39,075 nucleotides of DNA. Source: an uncultured Tateyamaria sp. (GTDB lineage: Bacteria > Pseudomonadota > Alphaproteobacteria > Rhodobacterales > Rhodobacteraceae). The notes under the pieces are model-generated. The model had not been told where the DNA came from. It did not search any database and saw only the letters and a list, made by a program, of their open reading frames with translations. How positions within the stretch are numbered: position 1 is the first letter of the stretch; each line of letters begins with the position of its first letter. Location: contig NZ_CANMEU010000018.1 in the NCBI RefSeq assembly GCF_947497045.1, positions 1-39,075 of the forward strand, given 5' to 3'. A program made the position numbers and the translations under genes. This document shows positions 27,725 through 35,518 of this stretch, one piece after another.

Positions 27725-28690
27725 ATGAAAAAACGTGTTTTTGCCAGCGCACTTATGCTGAGTGGTGGGCTTGCCTCCATGGCCGCCGCCGACTGCGGCG
27801 AGGTGTCGATCACCGAAATGGACTGGGCCTCGGCGGCTGTGGTCACCAACGTATCCAAGTTCCTGCTCGAGCAAGGCTACGGTTGTTCGGTGTCCATCGT
27901 TCCGACCACCACTGTGCCTGCGATGGCGTCGGTCGCCGAAACGGGCGAGCCTGACATTCTGACCGAGCTGTGGACCTCCTACACCGAAGTCTACGAAGAG
28001 TTGCGCGGCGAGGGCAAACTGGTCGAATTGTCCAAGGTCCTGTCCGATGGCGGGGTCGAGGCGTGGTGGATCCCCGACTATCTGGCCGAGGAACACCCCG
28101 AACTGACCACCCTTGAGGGGATCAAGGCCAATCCGGAGCTGGTCGGCGGGCGCTTTCACGACTGCCCGTCGGGTTGGGGCTGTGACGTGACCAACAACAA
28201 CAACTTCAAGGCCGCCGGTCTGGCCGATGCGGGCGTCGAACGCTTCCAGCACGGCTCGGGCGAGACGCTGGCGACCGCCATTGCCGCCGCCTATGAGGCC
28301 AAGGAACCCTGGTTCGGCTACTACTGGGCTCCCACATCCGTGCTGGGCAAATATCCCATGGTTCAAGTCTCGATGCCGGAATATGACGCTGACACCCACA
28401 CCTGTAACGGTCTCGAAGACTGCGCGACCCCCGGTCTGTCCGCCTATCCGGTTTCGAACGTGGTGACAGCCGCGACACAAGCCTTTGTGGACCGCGAACC
28501 AGAGGCGGCCGCCTTGATGGGCAATGTGACCTTTACCAATGCGCAGATGGGTGAAGTGCTGGCCTGGCAGGAAGCCAACCAAGCCTCGAATGAAGAGGCG
28601 GCGGTTTACTTCCTGACGACCTACAAGGACACGTGGGGCGACTGGCTGAACGACGCGGCCCGCGAAAACCTCGCGGCCTTGCTGCAATAA
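27725..28690 (+). CDS. proX: Glycine betaine/proline-type ABC transporter substrate-binding protein
   Basis: This 321-residue periplasmic binding protein of the OpuAC family has a signal peptide (MKKRVFASALMLSGGLASMAA, cleaved near ADCG). It contains EMDWASAAVVTNVSKFLLEQ and tryptophan-rich segments (ELWTSY, GVEAWWIPDYL, WFGYYWAPTSVL) that usually cage quaternary ammonium ligands. Four or more cysteines (DCPSGWGCDV, CNGLEDC) suggest periplasmic disulfides. The ligand may be glycine betaine, choline or a related methylated amine; the sequence alone does not decide. ATG 27725 follows GGGAGAACTGAA. The permease and ATPase genes follow. Confidence 0.88.
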   Translation: MKKRVFASALMLSGGLASMAAADCGEVSITEMDWASAAVVTNVSKFLLEQGYGCSVSIVPTTTVPAMASVAETGEPDILTELWTSYTEVYEELRGEGKLVELSKVLSDGGVEAWWIPDYLAEEHPELTTLEGIKANPELVGGRFHDCPSGWGCDVTNNNNFKAAGLADAGVERFQHGSGETLATAIAAAYEAKEPWFGYYWAPTSVLGKYPMVQVSMPEYDADTHTCNGLEDCATPGLSAYPVSNVVTAATQAFVDREPEAAALMGNVTFTNAQMGEVLAWQEANQASNEEAAVYFLTTYKDTWGDWLNDAARENLAALLQ

Positions 28691-28696
28691 CCGACC

Positions 28697-28726
28697 CACC
28701 CCGCGCCGCCAGAGTGGCGCGGGGTG
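28697..28726 (+). promoter_or_regulatory. Intercistronic hairpin after the binding-protein gene
   Basis: A perfect 11-bp GC-rich stem (CACCCCGCGCC with GGCGCGGGGTG, 28697-28707 and 28716-28726) with an eight-base loop starts 6 bp past the proX stop. It lacks a T-run. Such hairpins after binding-protein genes commonly protect the upstream mRNA from 3' decay, giving more binding protein than permease. Confidence 0.75.
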
Positions 28727-28774
28727 ATCCATACCAAGAACAAACCCCACGAACGGGGTGACAGGGGGCGCAAC

Positions 28775-29809
28775 ATGGCGCAATACGAGGCGGTTTTTGA
28801 CACGCTTGGCCTGCGGGGTTGGTGTGATGCGGGCACGGGTGAGGCACCTGTGTCGATGGCCCAATTGCTGGCGCAGGCCCAAGGGGGCGGAGCCGAAGAG
28901 ACGGGCGGCGGCTTGCCTTTTCCCTCGCTTGATGTGCTGCACGATGCCTGCCCGCGTATCGGGCAGACCCGTGATCTGACCGAGGGGCTTGAGCAGGGCT
29001 TTCTGTCGATCCGGTCCGAGTTGAAATTCGTCCTCGACCCGATCACCCAACCGCTGAGCTGGATGCTGGACGGCACGTTGTTCGTGTTCGAAAGCGCGCC
29101 GTGGTGGGTGATGATCCCGGTGCTGTTGCTGGTGTCCTGGCTGGTATCCCGTTCCCGTTCGGTCACTGGGTTCGTGGCCTTTGTGCTGCTGTTTTTCGCC
29201 TTTATCGACCACTACGAGGTCGCGATGCAGACGCTGGCCATCGTGTTTGTCTGTACCGGCATATCGGTGCTTTTGGGGGTGCCGATCGGGATCGGCATGT
29301 CCAAGTCCGACACCGCCCAACGCAGCATCGTGCCCTTGCTGGACTTGCTGCAAACCCTGCCGACCTTTGTCTATCTGATCCCGCTGATCTTTCTGTTTTC
29401 GGTCACGGAATCAAAGCTTTATGGGATTGCCATTATCCTTTATGCCATTGTTCCGGTGATCCGGTTGACGGATCTGGGCATCCGGCTGGTCGACAAGGAC
29501 GTGATCGAGGCGGCGGACGCGTTTGGTCTGACGTCGCGCCAGAAACTCGCGCGGGTGGAGTTGCCGCTGGCCCTGCCCAACATCATGGCCGGCGTGAACC
29601 AGACCATTATGATGAGCCTTGCGATGGTGGTCATCGCCTCGCTGGTGTCCGCCCCCGGTCTGGGCGTGCTGGTGCTGCGCGGTATCCGCAGCCTTGATCT
29701 GGGCGTGGGGATTGTGGCGGGCCTTGGCATCGTATTGCTGGCGGTCGTGCTTGATCGGGTCTCAAAGGCGGCATTGGCCCGTGTCGATACCCAAAGGAAT
29801 ACGAAATGA
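28775..29809 (+). CDS. proW: Glycine betaine/proline-type ABC transporter permease
   Basis: This 344-residue inner-membrane permease has an N-terminal hydrophilic extension of about 90 residues. Several helices follow (VMIPVLLLVSWLVSRS, TGFVAFVLLFFAFI, LAIVFVCTGISVLLGVPIG), with the EAA-loop signature of BPD permeases at EAADAFGLTSRQKLARVELPLA (in parts). It is overlapped by 4 bp at its end by the ATPase gene. It forms the channel with ProV and receives substrate from ProX. GGGGG seven bases upstream supports the ATG. Confidence 0.9.
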   Translation: MAQYEAVFDTLGLRGWCDAGTGEAPVSMAQLLAQAQGGGAEETGGGLPFPSLDVLHDACPRIGQTRDLTEGLEQGFLSIRSELKFVLDPITQPLSWMLDGTLFVFESAPWWVMIPVLLLVSWLVSRSRSVTGFVAFVLLFFAFIDHYEVAMQTLAIVFVCTGISVLLGVPIGIGMSKSDTAQRSIVPLLDLLQTLPTFVYLIPLIFLFSVTESKLYGIAIILYAIVPVIRLTDLGIRLVDKDVIEAADAFGLTSRQKLARVELPLALPNIMAGVNQTIMMSLAMVVIASLVSAPGLGVLVLRGIRSLDLGVGIVAGLGIVLLAVVLDRVSKAALARVDTQRNTK

Positions 29810-30840
29810 GCACTCAGCCCAAAGTTTCCATTCGCGGCCTGTTCAAGATTTTCGGCCCCGATGATCGCGCGATGGTGCCCCATGTGCATGGTGGCATGGA
29901 CAAGGCCACGCTGCTGGATCGTCACGGCCATGTGCTGGGGTTGCGGGACATCAATGTCGACATGCAACCCGGCGAAATCACAGTGATTATGGGCCTGTCA
30001 GGGTCGGGCAAATCCACGCTGATCCGGCACCTCAACCGGTTGATCGAACCGTCTGCGGGTGAAATCCTCGTGGATGGCACGGATGTGATGGCCCTTGGGG
30101 ATGCCGACCTGCGCCGCTTGCGCCAGAAACAGATGTCGATGGTGTTTCAGAAATTCGCGCTGTTGCCGCACAAGACCGTGCTGGAAAACGCAGCCCTTCC
30201 GCTGAGTGTGCAGGGGGCGGACACTGCCACCCAAGACCGCGAGGCGCGCAAATGGCTGGCGCGTGTCGGCCTTGACGGGTTCGAGGATCGCTATCCGGCC
30301 CAGCTATCGGGCGGCATGCAGCAACGGGTCGGGATTGCGCGCGCGTTGACGGCCAACACCGACATCATGCTGATGGACGAGGCGTTTTCCGCCCTCGACC
30401 CGCTGATCCGCACCGACATGCAGAACCTGCTGCTTGAGCTGCAAAAAGAACTGCAAAAGACGATTATCTTCATCACGCATGATCTGGATGAGGCGCTGAA
30501 GCTGGCGGACCATCTGGTCATCCTCAAGGACGGAGCCGTGGTGCAACAGGGTGAACCGCAGGGCATCCTGCTGGCCCCGTGCGATCCCTACATCGAAGAC
30601 TTCGTGAGCGATATCAATCGTGCGCGGGTGTTGCGGGTGCGCTCGGTGATGGGGCCTGTCACCGATGACACCTTCGATGGGGAGGTCGAGGCGGCAAGCA
30701 ACCTTGAAGACCTGATTGCCCTGTCGGATGGCGACACCAACCATTGCTACCGCGTGCTGGATGACGGTGCGGTGGTGGGACAGCTCAATATGAAGGACCT
30801 TGTCAAAGCCCTTGTGCCGCGCATTTCGGGCGGCTCTTGA
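29806..30840 (+). CDS. proV: Glycine betaine/proline-type ABC transporter ATP-binding protein
   Basis: This 344-residue ATPase has Walker A GLSGSGKST (63-71), the Q-loop in VFQKFALLPHKTV, the signature LSGGMQQRVGIARAL, Walker B DIMLMDEAFSALDPL and the H-loop FITHDLDEA. The last 80 residues resemble one CBS-like domain (DGDTNHCYRVLDDGAVVGQL), which in OpuA-type ATPases senses ionic strength. It overlaps the permease gene by 4 bp. An inserted segment near residues 20-45 (DDRAMVPHVHGGMDKATLLD) is found in some ProV proteins. Confidence 0.92.
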   Translation: MSTQPKVSIRGLFKIFGPDDRAMVPHVHGGMDKATLLDRHGHVLGLRDINVDMQPGEITVIMGLSGSGKSTLIRHLNRLIEPSAGEILVDGTDVMALGDADLRRLRQKQMSMVFQKFALLPHKTVLENAALPLSVQGADTATQDREARKWLARVGLDGFEDRYPAQLSGGMQQRVGIARALTANTDIMLMDEAFSALDPLIRTDMQNLLLELQKELQKTIIFITHDLDEALKLADHLVILKDGAVVQQGEPQGILLAPCDPYIEDFVSDINRARVLRVRSVMGPVTDDTFDGEVEAASNLEDLIALSDGDTNHCYRVLDDGAVVGQLNMKDLVKALVPRISGGS

Positions 30841-30930
30841 CGCGGGGAGCACCACCTCATTCCTGATCTGCGCCTTGCCCGGCTTTAATCAATTGACCTC
30901 TGAATATGAATGCCGCAAAGGTACGAAAGA

Positions 30931-31120
30931 TGGTTTCCAGCCGCCCTTAAACGCGTCTGGGATGAAAAGGGAATACGGTGAGGACGCGCACACACGCGCC
31001 AAATCCGTAACTGCCCCCGCAACTGTGAGCGGTGAGTGACCCCGATGAACACCACTGAGCCAACATCGGCTTGGGAAGGTTCGGGCAAACGTTGACCCGC
31101 AAGTCAGTAGACCTGCCATC
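30931..31120 (+). promoter_or_regulatory. Cobalamin riboswitch aptamer
   Basis: The conserved parts of the B12 aptamer appear in order: AAAAGGGAATACGGTGA near 30965-30981, ACTGCCCCCGCAACTGTGA at 31010-31028, CCACTG at 31052-31057, GGGAAGG at 31073-31079, and the B12-box-type CGCAAGTCAGTAGACCTGCC at about 31099-31117. It lies upstream of the DUF1636 and ABC importer genes and is expected to switch them off when adenosylcobalamin is plentiful. A CGGCATC/GATGCCG hairpin follows at 31123-31138. Confidence 0.95.
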
Positions 31121-31228
31121 AGCGGCATCTTGATGCCGTCAATGCAACTCAACCCAGACGGGGTGTCTGGTTCGGAGAACATGATGGCGACACGCGATAC
31201 CCACGTGGTTCAATACATGTCCGCTTTG

Positions 31229-31252
31229 CGCCCCGCACGTTCGCGGAGGGCG
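31229..31252 (+). promoter_or_regulatory. RBS-sequestering hairpin of the riboswitch (expression platform)
   Basis: CGCCCCGC (31229-31236) pairs with GCGGAGGGCG (31243-31252), with small bulges and an ACGTTC loop. The right arm contains GGAGGG, the ribosome site of the ATG at 31255. This fits translational control by the upstream B12 aptamer. The loop could base-pair with the aptamer as a kissing loop, which I infer by analogy. Confidence 0.65.
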
Positions 31253-31254
31253 AC

Positions 31255-31662
31255 ATGGACAGACATCAAAACCACAGAATTACAGTGTGCACGTCTTGCA
31301 CACATACAGGCAAGACCTGTCGACCGGGCTTTGCCCTGATCCAAAAGCTGCGCGCCGCGATCGAGGCGGCGGGCCCGGCGATCACGGAAGAGTTCGAAGT
31401 GTCGGGCGTGGCCTGCATGGCCGGATGTGACCGCCCCTGCACCGTGGCCTATCAGGCCAGCCGCAAGGCCACATATCTGTTTGGCGATATCGATCCCGAA
31501 GTGGACGTTGATGATCTTGTCACTTTCGCGCAGAGCTATGCGGACCTGCACGATGGCTGGTGCGCCTCCGGTGAGCGGCCCGGAAAGCTGCGCGTCTCTA
31601 CGCTTGCGCGAATCCCCTCAGCGATGATCGCGGTGGAAGCCAGCACTGTGCGCGCAACATGA
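31255..31662 (+). CDS. DUF1636 cysteine-rich putative metal-binding protein
   Basis: This 135-residue protein has Cys12, Cys15 and Cys22 (VCTSCTHTGKTC) and Cys54, Cys58 and Cys62 (GVACMAGCDRPCTVAY), the pattern of DUF1636. The spacing recalls thioredoxin-like [2Fe-2S] ferredoxins, but a cluster is not proven. The first 10 residues are His/Asn-rich. It is the first gene after the cobalamin riboswitch and overlaps the ABC ATPase gene by 4 bp, so it probably serves cobalamin, cobinamide or cobalt uptake or handling. Confidence 0.88.
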   Translation: MDRHQNHRITVCTSCTHTGKTCRPGFALIQKLRAAIEAAGPAITEEFEVSGVACMAGCDRPCTVAYQASRKATYLFGDIDPEVDVDDLVTFAQSYADLHDGWCASGERPGKLRVSTLARIPSAMIAVEASTVRAT

Positions 31663-32441
31663 CGGCGGCCGACCTCGCGGTGCAGGGGGTCAGTTGGGCT
31701 CCGGCCAAAACGGCCCAGCCTGTGCTGCATCCCACCACGTTCCATGTGGCGGCGGGGCGCATTCTGGGGGTGGTTGGTCCGAACGGGGCAGGCAAGTCGA
31801 CCCTGCTGCGCCTGCTTTACCGGTTCCAACGGCCCCATACGGGGCAAGTGCACGTGGGTGGGCAGGATATCTGGTCCATGACCGCCCGTGAAAGCGCACG
31901 GCGGATTGCGGCAGTGCTGCAAGAACAGGCCTCCGCCTTTGGGCTGACGGTGCGCGAGATTGTCCGCCTTGGCAGAACGCCCCATGTGTCAGGCTTTGCG
32001 GCAGGTGGAGCTCGCAGCGAAGCGGTCGTCAACGATGTGCTGGCCACGCTCAACCTCGACTCCTTGGCGGATCGCGATTTTGGCACCTTGTCGGGTGGCG
32101 AGCGGCAGAGGGTCATGGTGGCCCGCGCCCTTGTTCAAGAGCCGCAAGTGCTGATCCTTGATGAGCCAACCAATCACCTTGATGTGCGTCACCAGCTTGA
32201 GGTTGTATCGCTGATCCGCAGCCTTGGTCTGACCATCGTGGTGTCCCTGCATGACCTCAACATGGCGGCTGGCATCTGTGATGATGTCCTCGTCCTGAAC
32301 GACGGATTTCCGCAGGGCTTTGGCCCGCCCCAATCGCTGCTGACCGACCAGCTTGTATCCGACACGTTCCGTGTTGCCGCACAACGCGAGCACCTGAGTC
32401 TCAGCGGTGCCGCTCATTTTTCCTTCACCCTTCCAAACTGA
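31659..32441 (+). CDS. BtuD/FecE-like ABC transporter ATP-binding protein
   Basis: This 260-residue ATPase of the iron/B12 importer group has Walker A GPNGAGKST at 40-48, the Q-loop in AVLQEQASAFGLTV, the signature LSGGERQRVMVARAL, Walker B QVLILDEPTNHLD and the H-loop VSLHDLNMA. It starts with an ATGA overlap on the DUF1636 stop. With the binding protein and permease that follow it forms a complete type II importer. Riboswitch control makes a corrinoid the most likely cargo. Confidence 0.92.
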   Translation: MTAADLAVQGVSWAPAKTAQPVLHPTTFHVAAGRILGVVGPNGAGKSTLLRLLYRFQRPHTGQVHVGGQDIWSMTARESARRIAAVLQEQASAFGLTVREIVRLGRTPHVSGFAAGGARSEAVVNDVLATLNLDSLADRDFGTLSGGERQRVMVARALVQEPQVLILDEPTNHLDVRHQLEVVSLIRSLGLTIVVSLHDLNMAAGICDDVLVLNDGFPQGFGPPQSLLTDQLVSDTFRVAAQREHLSLSGAAHFSFTLPN

Positions 32442-32455
32442 AAAGAACCCCGCAC

Positions 32456-33391
32456 ATGAAACTCGCCCTTACGACACTGGCCACGCTCTTGCTTGCAGGC
32501 GCAGCCACGGCCCAGATAACCGTGCAAAGCTGCGACCGCACCGTCACATTCGAGGCCCCGCCTCAGGCCGCGATTTCCAACGACGTGAACCTCACCGAAA
32601 TGATGCTGGTGCTGGGCCTTGCGGGTCGCATGGTCGGCTACACGGGCATATCGGGCTGGAAAACGCTCGACGAAGAGATGACCGCAGGCATTGAGGCCTT
32701 GCCCGAGCTTTCGGCCAAATACCCCTCCAAGGAGGTGCTGATCGGGGCTGATGCCGATTTCTTCTTTGCGGGCTGGAACTACGGCATGAAGGTTGGCGGC
32801 GAGGTCACGCCCGAGACGCTCGAACCGTTTGGTATTCAGGTCTATGAGCTGACCGAAAGCTGCATCCATATCGGCGCAAAAGAGGCCGCCTCCATGGATG
32901 ATATGTACAACGATTTGCGTAATCTGGGCGCGATCTTTGATGTGTCTGACCGGGCCGAGGGGTTGATTGCGGGCTATCAGGCGGAATTGGCCACGTTCCT
33001 TGAGGGTCAGCCTGATCTGGATGCCGCCCCACGTGTGTTTGTCTATGACAGCGGCGAAGACGTGCCTTTTACCGCAGGCCGTTACGGGATGCCCAACGCC
33101 CTGATCGAGGCCGCAGGGGGCACAAACATCATGGCCGATCTTGAGAAAAGCTGGGCGACTGTGGGGTGGGAAGCCGTTGTTGAACGCAATCCCGAAGTCA
33201 TCGTGATCGTAAACTATGGCGAAGTGACCGCCGACCAAAAGCGGGCGTTCCTGCGCTCGAACCCGGCTTTCGCGGATATTGATGCGGTGCGCAACGACCG
33301 CTTTGTGGTGCTGGAATATGTCGAAGCGACGCCGGGGCCGCGCAACATCGAGGCGGTCAAGACCCTCGCCGCCGCCTTCCGGGCCGAATAG
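32456..33391 (+). CDS. BtuF/FecB-like periplasmic substrate-binding protein
   Basis: This 311-residue cluster A-III binding protein has a signal peptide (MKLALTTLATLLLAGAATA), followed by TVQSCDRTVTFEAPPQAAIS and DVNLTEMMLVLGLAGRMVGYTG, the usual first lobe. A long central helix separates the lobes (SMDDMYNDLRNLGAIFDVSDR). Cys26 and Cys138 (ESCIHIG) could form a disulfide. It probably delivers cobalamin or cobinamide, on the strength of the riboswitch; a siderophore cannot be excluded from sequence alone. Confidence 0.9.
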   Translation: MKLALTTLATLLLAGAATAQITVQSCDRTVTFEAPPQAAISNDVNLTEMMLVLGLAGRMVGYTGISGWKTLDEEMTAGIEALPELSAKYPSKEVLIGADADFFFAGWNYGMKVGGEVTPETLEPFGIQVYELTESCIHIGAKEAASMDDMYNDLRNLGAIFDVSDRAEGLIAGYQAELATFLEGQPDLDAAPRVFVYDSGEDVPFTAGRYGMPNALIEAAGGTNIMADLEKSWATVGWEAVVERNPEVIVIVNYGEVTADQKRAFLRSNPAFADIDAVRNDRFVVLEYVEATPGPRNIEAVKTLAAAFRAE

Positions 33392-33402
33392 CCCCATCAG
33401 CA

Positions 33403-34452
33403 ATGACACAGCGACCGGCACACACACGCCCCACAACATCCCGCGGCCTTTGGGTCACGGGGGGCTTGTGTGTGGTGGCCCTGTTCGGATCCCTGTCGAT
33501 TGCGGTCAGTGTGGGGGCCATTGCGGTCCCGCTTGAAACGGTGTGGGGCATTTTGATCAACAAGATCGCCCCCGACACGGTGTTGCAGTATTGGTCAGCA
33601 GGCCGCGAGGCGATTGTCTGGGATATCCGGCTGCCGCGCGCGATCCTTGCCTGCTTTGTGGGGGCGGGGTTGGCGATGGTGGGGGCCAGCCTTCAGGCGG
33701 TGACGCGCAATCCATTGGCAGACCCGCACCTGCTTGGCATTTCGGCGGGGGGCGCGTTCGGGGCCATTCTGGCGCTGTTGCACACGGGGCTGTTCCTTGG
33801 CCTGCTGACGGTGCCGCTGCTGGCCTTTCTGGGTTCGCTTGGGGCGACACTCATCGTGCTTGCAGTGTCGCAATTTGCATCGGCCACCAGCGCCGACAGG
33901 CTGGTTCTGGCGGGTGTTGCAGTCTCGTTCATCGTGATGTCTGCCGCAAATGTGCTGATCTTCCTTGGCGATCCCAGAGCGACGCATACAGTGGTCTTCT
34001 GGATGCTGGGCGGGCTGGGTCTGGCGCAGTGGGGGCAACTGATCTACCCGGCGTTGGTCCTGCTGGGGTGTGGGGCATATCTGTGGCTCAAGGCCGGCAC
34101 CCTTAATGCAATGACCGTGGGGGATGAAACGGCCACGACCCTTGGCATCCCGGTTGCCCGCTTCCGTTTGACGATCTTTGTGATCGGAGCGTTGATCACG
34201 GGTGTGATGGTCGCCTTTTCGGGGATCATCGGTTTTGTCGGCCTTATGGTCCCGCACATCGTCCGCCTGCTGGTGGGTGGGGATTATCGGCGTCTGCTGC
34301 CCATCTCGGGGCTGTGCGGGGCGATCTTTCTAGTCTGGGCAGATATCGTTGCGCGCACTGTCGTGGCCCCCGAAGACATGCCCATCGGCATCGTGACGGG
34401 CCTGATCGGTGGGGTGGCTTTCGTGTGGTTGCTGCGCAAGCGGATGAGTTGA
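33403..34452 (+). CDS. BtuC/FecCD-like ABC transporter permease
   Basis: This 349-residue permease has about ten helices. Typical family segments are RLPRAILACFVGAGLAMVGA, SLQAVTRNPLADPHLLGISAGGAFGA (split), AGVAVSFIVMSAAN and the cytoplasmic coupling region GFVGLMVPHIVRLLVGGDYR. A C-terminal helix ends in RKRMS. It is the last gene of the riboswitch operon and, at 34452, the last gene before the tRNA-fragment scar at 34506. Confidence 0.93.
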   Translation: MTQRPAHTRPTTSRGLWVTGGLCVVALFGSLSIAVSVGAIAVPLETVWGILINKIAPDTVLQYWSAGREAIVWDIRLPRAILACFVGAGLAMVGASLQAVTRNPLADPHLLGISAGGAFGAILALLHTGLFLGLLTVPLLAFLGSLGATLIVLAVSQFASATSADRLVLAGVAVSFIVMSAANVLIFLGDPRATHTVVFWMLGGLGLAQWGQLIYPALVLLGCGAYLWLKAGTLNAMTVGDETATTLGIPVARFRLTIFVIGALITGVMVAFSGIIGFVGLMVPHIVRLLVGGDYRRLLPISGLCGAIFLVWADIVARTVVAPEDMPIGIVTGLIGGVAFVWLLRKRMS

Positions 34453-34505
34453 AGACGTATCCACCCCGCGCGGACGGGCAACAAACAAGGTAGGTTTAGG
34501 GAAAG

Positions 34506-34528
34506 TGGTGGGCGACCCTGGAATCGAA
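34506..34528 (-). other. tRNA 3'-end fragment, probable attachment site (att) of a genomic island
   Basis: Read on the minus strand these 23 bases are TTCGATT, CCAGG, GTCGCCC, A, CCA: a 7-base T-loop, a 5-base T-stem strand, a 7-base acceptor strand, the discriminator and CCA. This is exactly the 3' third of a tRNA. The preceding bases (CCAAA instead of the CCTGG required for the T-stem) break the tRNA, and no body is found. Integrases commonly duplicate this segment. The GC content drops to the right of it. Confidence 0.75.
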
Positions 34529-34660
34529 TTTGGCACACGAATTACCGAGGCTCTTTCCCCCTGTTTTGCTGGGCTTTTGTGGGGGTTTCGTTTGGGGTTG
34601 CGGCCAAAATGTATCGATATCGGGAGCAATTGTATCGAAGATTGGTTTCCAAGGGAAAGT

Positions 34661-35518
34661 TCAGTCTCGCTTGATGGACGTGAAGTTCGACTCCCGTTGC
34701 ATGTCACCGTTGCGTTCTATCCTGGTCTTCCGCTGCACGTCTGACCCTTCATAACGGGCGGTGAAGAATACGCTATGAACTTCTTCGTCTCGGCCACCGA
34801 AGCACCTGTGCATCGCTTCGATAATGCCAACATCCTCTAACCGCTGCGGCAGTGGTTCAGGGTTGTTCCTGGGGGAAGGGATCGTTGCTGGGAACATATA
34901 GATGCATGGCGGAGGTAGCTTGTATGGACCGATCTCCTTCAGGCGACCTGGTTCACTGGTAATCTTTGGGCATGGTCGTCCGAGCGTTGAGCAAACCCAG
35001 TCCCAGAGAACCACACCGTCCACTCTTTGGTTGCGGTCGATGATCTCCGCACTGAGACGTGTGTGAATACCAGACCAGAGGTTCTTACCAGGATCGGCTG
35101 ACGGGTTTGTGCAGACCGACCAAACGATGAATTCGTCAGCGTGAGGTGGCCGTGAAAAAATGTTGGTGTTGTTACCGTCCAAGCAACCTTTAAGCTCGAT
35201 GACCGCAGTCTTGCCGCTGTTCAAAGTCACAGAATAATCGTGTCTGTTCTTGCTTCCTGCCGACAGCCAGTCGCGGATGAACCCTTCATCCATCATGTGG
35301 TTCAGGATGTGTGATACAAACTCTCGCTTCGGCGTCATCGACGCAACGAACTCACCACGTATCTGCTCAACAGCCCCGCGAAACAGCCCTGAATTGTAGA
35401 ACTCTTGTTCTGTCAGGCCATGATCCCCAAGTTTGTGTGCTTGGGTTTTGAGCACCTCGGCTAGTTCAGACACCTGCTTCTTCAGCGCCGTGTTCTTATC
35501 GCACGGTGTAGCTTTCAT
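34661..35518 (-). CDS. Putative type II restriction endonuclease (PD-(D/E)XK)
   Basis: This 285-residue protein encoded after, and overlapping by 23 bp, a C5 methyltransferase has a likely PD-(D/E)XK core: Asp94 in HDYSVTLNSGKT, and Glu108 and Lys110 in AVIELKG. The N-terminal 60 residues look helical (KKQVSELAEVLKTQAHKLGD). The family and recognition site are not recognised. The start ATG 35516-35518 has GAGAGGA upstream. Its position makes it the cognate nuclease of the methyltransferase (inference); coupling means the methyltransferase is translated first. Confidence 0.75.
   Translation of the reverse strand: MKATPCDKNTALKKQVSELAEVLKTQAHKLGDHGLTEQEFYNSGLFRGAVEQIRGEFVASMTPKREFVSHILNHMMDEGFIRDWLSAGSKNRHDYSVTLNSGKTAVIELKGCLDGNNTNIFSRPPHADEFIVWSVCTNPSADPGKNLWSGIHTRLSAEIIDRNQRVDGVVLWDWVCSTLGRPCPKITSEPGRLKEIGPYKLPPPCIYMFPATIPSPRNNPEPLPQRLEDVGIIEAMHRCFGGRDEEVHSVFFTARYEGSDVQRKTRIERNGDMQRESNFTSIKRD

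Noticed and set aside
28691..28774. Rho-independent terminator after the proX gene
   Set aside because: The stem is strong but is followed by GATCCAT, not a T-run, and the permease and ATPase genes continue, so it is better read as an intercistronic stabiliser.
31130..31339. Small frame between the riboswitch and DUF1636 gene
   Set aside because: It overlaps the RBS hairpin and the DUF1636 start in another frame and has no ribosome site or recognisable sequence, so it is not a convincing leader peptide.
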